From contig DATNEY010000059.1 in the NCBI GenBank assembly GCA_035606665.1, forward strand, positions 1-31,538: 31,538 bases of DNA. The letters run 5' to 3'. Shown here one piece after another: positions 31,403 through 31,538 of this stretch (its first letter is position 1; every line of letters starts with the position of its first letter). Under the pieces are notes generated by a model. It was not told the origin of the DNA. It did not search any database and was given only the letters and a program-made list of their open reading frames with translations. The position numbers and the translations under genes are program-made. This stretch comes from DASUGC01 sp035606665. GTDB lineage: Bacteria > Acidobacteriota > Vicinamibacteria > Vicinamibacterales > SCN-69-37.

Positions 31403-31538
31403 GAGTGCGTTGCAAAATTAGCTCGCCGCCTTCAATTGGTTCCAACAGATGAGGATGCAGCCGAGGGTGAGGAACGCCTCGTGGACGAAGTCGAGGCGTT
31501 CGTAGCGGACGGCGAGGCGGCGGTAGCGGTGCAGCCAC
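31403..31538 (-). mobile_element. IS5-family insertion sequence, one end only
   Basis: The element continues past the right edge. Its probable terminal inverted repeat begins near GAGTGCGTTGCAAAATTAGC (31403), and the transposase stop lies inside it, as in IS427-like members. The bases just outside (CTTTA) contain TTA (31400-31402), a TNA-type 3-bp target that several IS5 subgroups duplicate. The other end is outside, so the duplication cannot be confirmed. Confidence 0.8.
31418..31538 (-). CDS. IS5-family transposase, C-terminal end (N-terminus outside window)
   Basis: Only the last 39 residues are present, ending ...WLHRYRRLAVRYERL, DFVHEAFLTLGCILICW, NQLKAAS, stop TAA at 31420-31418. This is the conserved tail of IS5/IS427-type DDE transposases, in which RRLxVRYER and FLTLGCxLICW follow the catalytic Glu. 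The catalytic residues lie beyond the right edge. The reading direction points toward mrp, so transcription from the element could run into it. Whether the element is intact cannot be judged. Confidence 0.9.
   Translation of the reverse strand, partial: WLHRYRRLAVRYERLDFVHEAFLTLGCILICWNQLKAAS

Overview
This is a high-GC bacterial chromosome segment (roughly mid-60s percent GC by eye) from a Gram-negative, diderm organism. Evidence for an outer membrane is a porin-like beta-barrel with an N-terminal coiled coil and a TPR-POTRA-barrel protein. The gene mix suggests Acidobacteriota, probably class Vicinamibacteria: an S9 peptidase, an overlapping Mrp/M16/M16 operon, a cytochrome c fused to a PHM-like copper domain with a secreted partner, NamZ beside a BlaI/M56 pair, and many GTG starts. 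The lineage is inference; no rRNA or other marker gene lies in the window. No tRNA, rRNA, CRISPR array or phage gene was seen.

Layout. Bases 1-1337 (+) hold the 3' part of a cystathionine beta-synthase. Bases 1440-5651 (-) are a metal-uptake operon, read right to left: a small secreted Cys/His protein, an outer-membrane porin-like protein, a ZnuA-type binding protein, a ZnuB-type permease and a small anchored protein. No ATPase gene is present. Bases 5813-10654 (+) are a very compact six-gene run: cardiolipin synthase-like PLD enzyme, cytochrome c, BlaI-type repressor, M56 metallopeptidase, NamZ exo-muramidase and an SRPBCC protein. This looks like an envelope or cell-wall homeostasis unit. 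Bases 10795-23096 are all on the minus strand: S9 peptidase, zinc alcohol dehydrogenase, secreted esterase, a 120-aa membrane protein, TPR-POTRA-barrel protein, TMEM175 channel, M24 aminopeptidase, a secreted protein, the cytochrome/PHM protein and pyruvate kinase. Bases 23189-25954 (+) are an overlapping amidase, rhodanese and ABHD18-like hydrolase. Bases 25987-31344 (-) hold a 70-aa membrane protein, a quinone oxidoreductase, and the Mrp, catalytic M16 and non-catalytic M16 operon. From 31403 to the right edge is the end of an IS5-family insertion sequence.

The most unusual signal is between the genes. At least seven intergenic slots hold short-period (about 7-8 bp) direct or inverted repeats. 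Units differ from slot to slot, and the repeats often run into the neighbouring stop or start codon. The strongest is a 142-bp element at 27431-27572: a perfect 33-bp inverted repeat inside a 10-bp outer repeat, with a different small hairpin in each arm, so it could fold as a four-way junction. Another places the pyruvate kinase GTG start inside one arm of an 18-bp perfect inverted repeat. Two further dispersed families are a REP-like element (core CCCGGCCTACG) and a GGGTCTGG-plus-hairpin element found at both convergent plus/minus gene junctions in the left third of the window.
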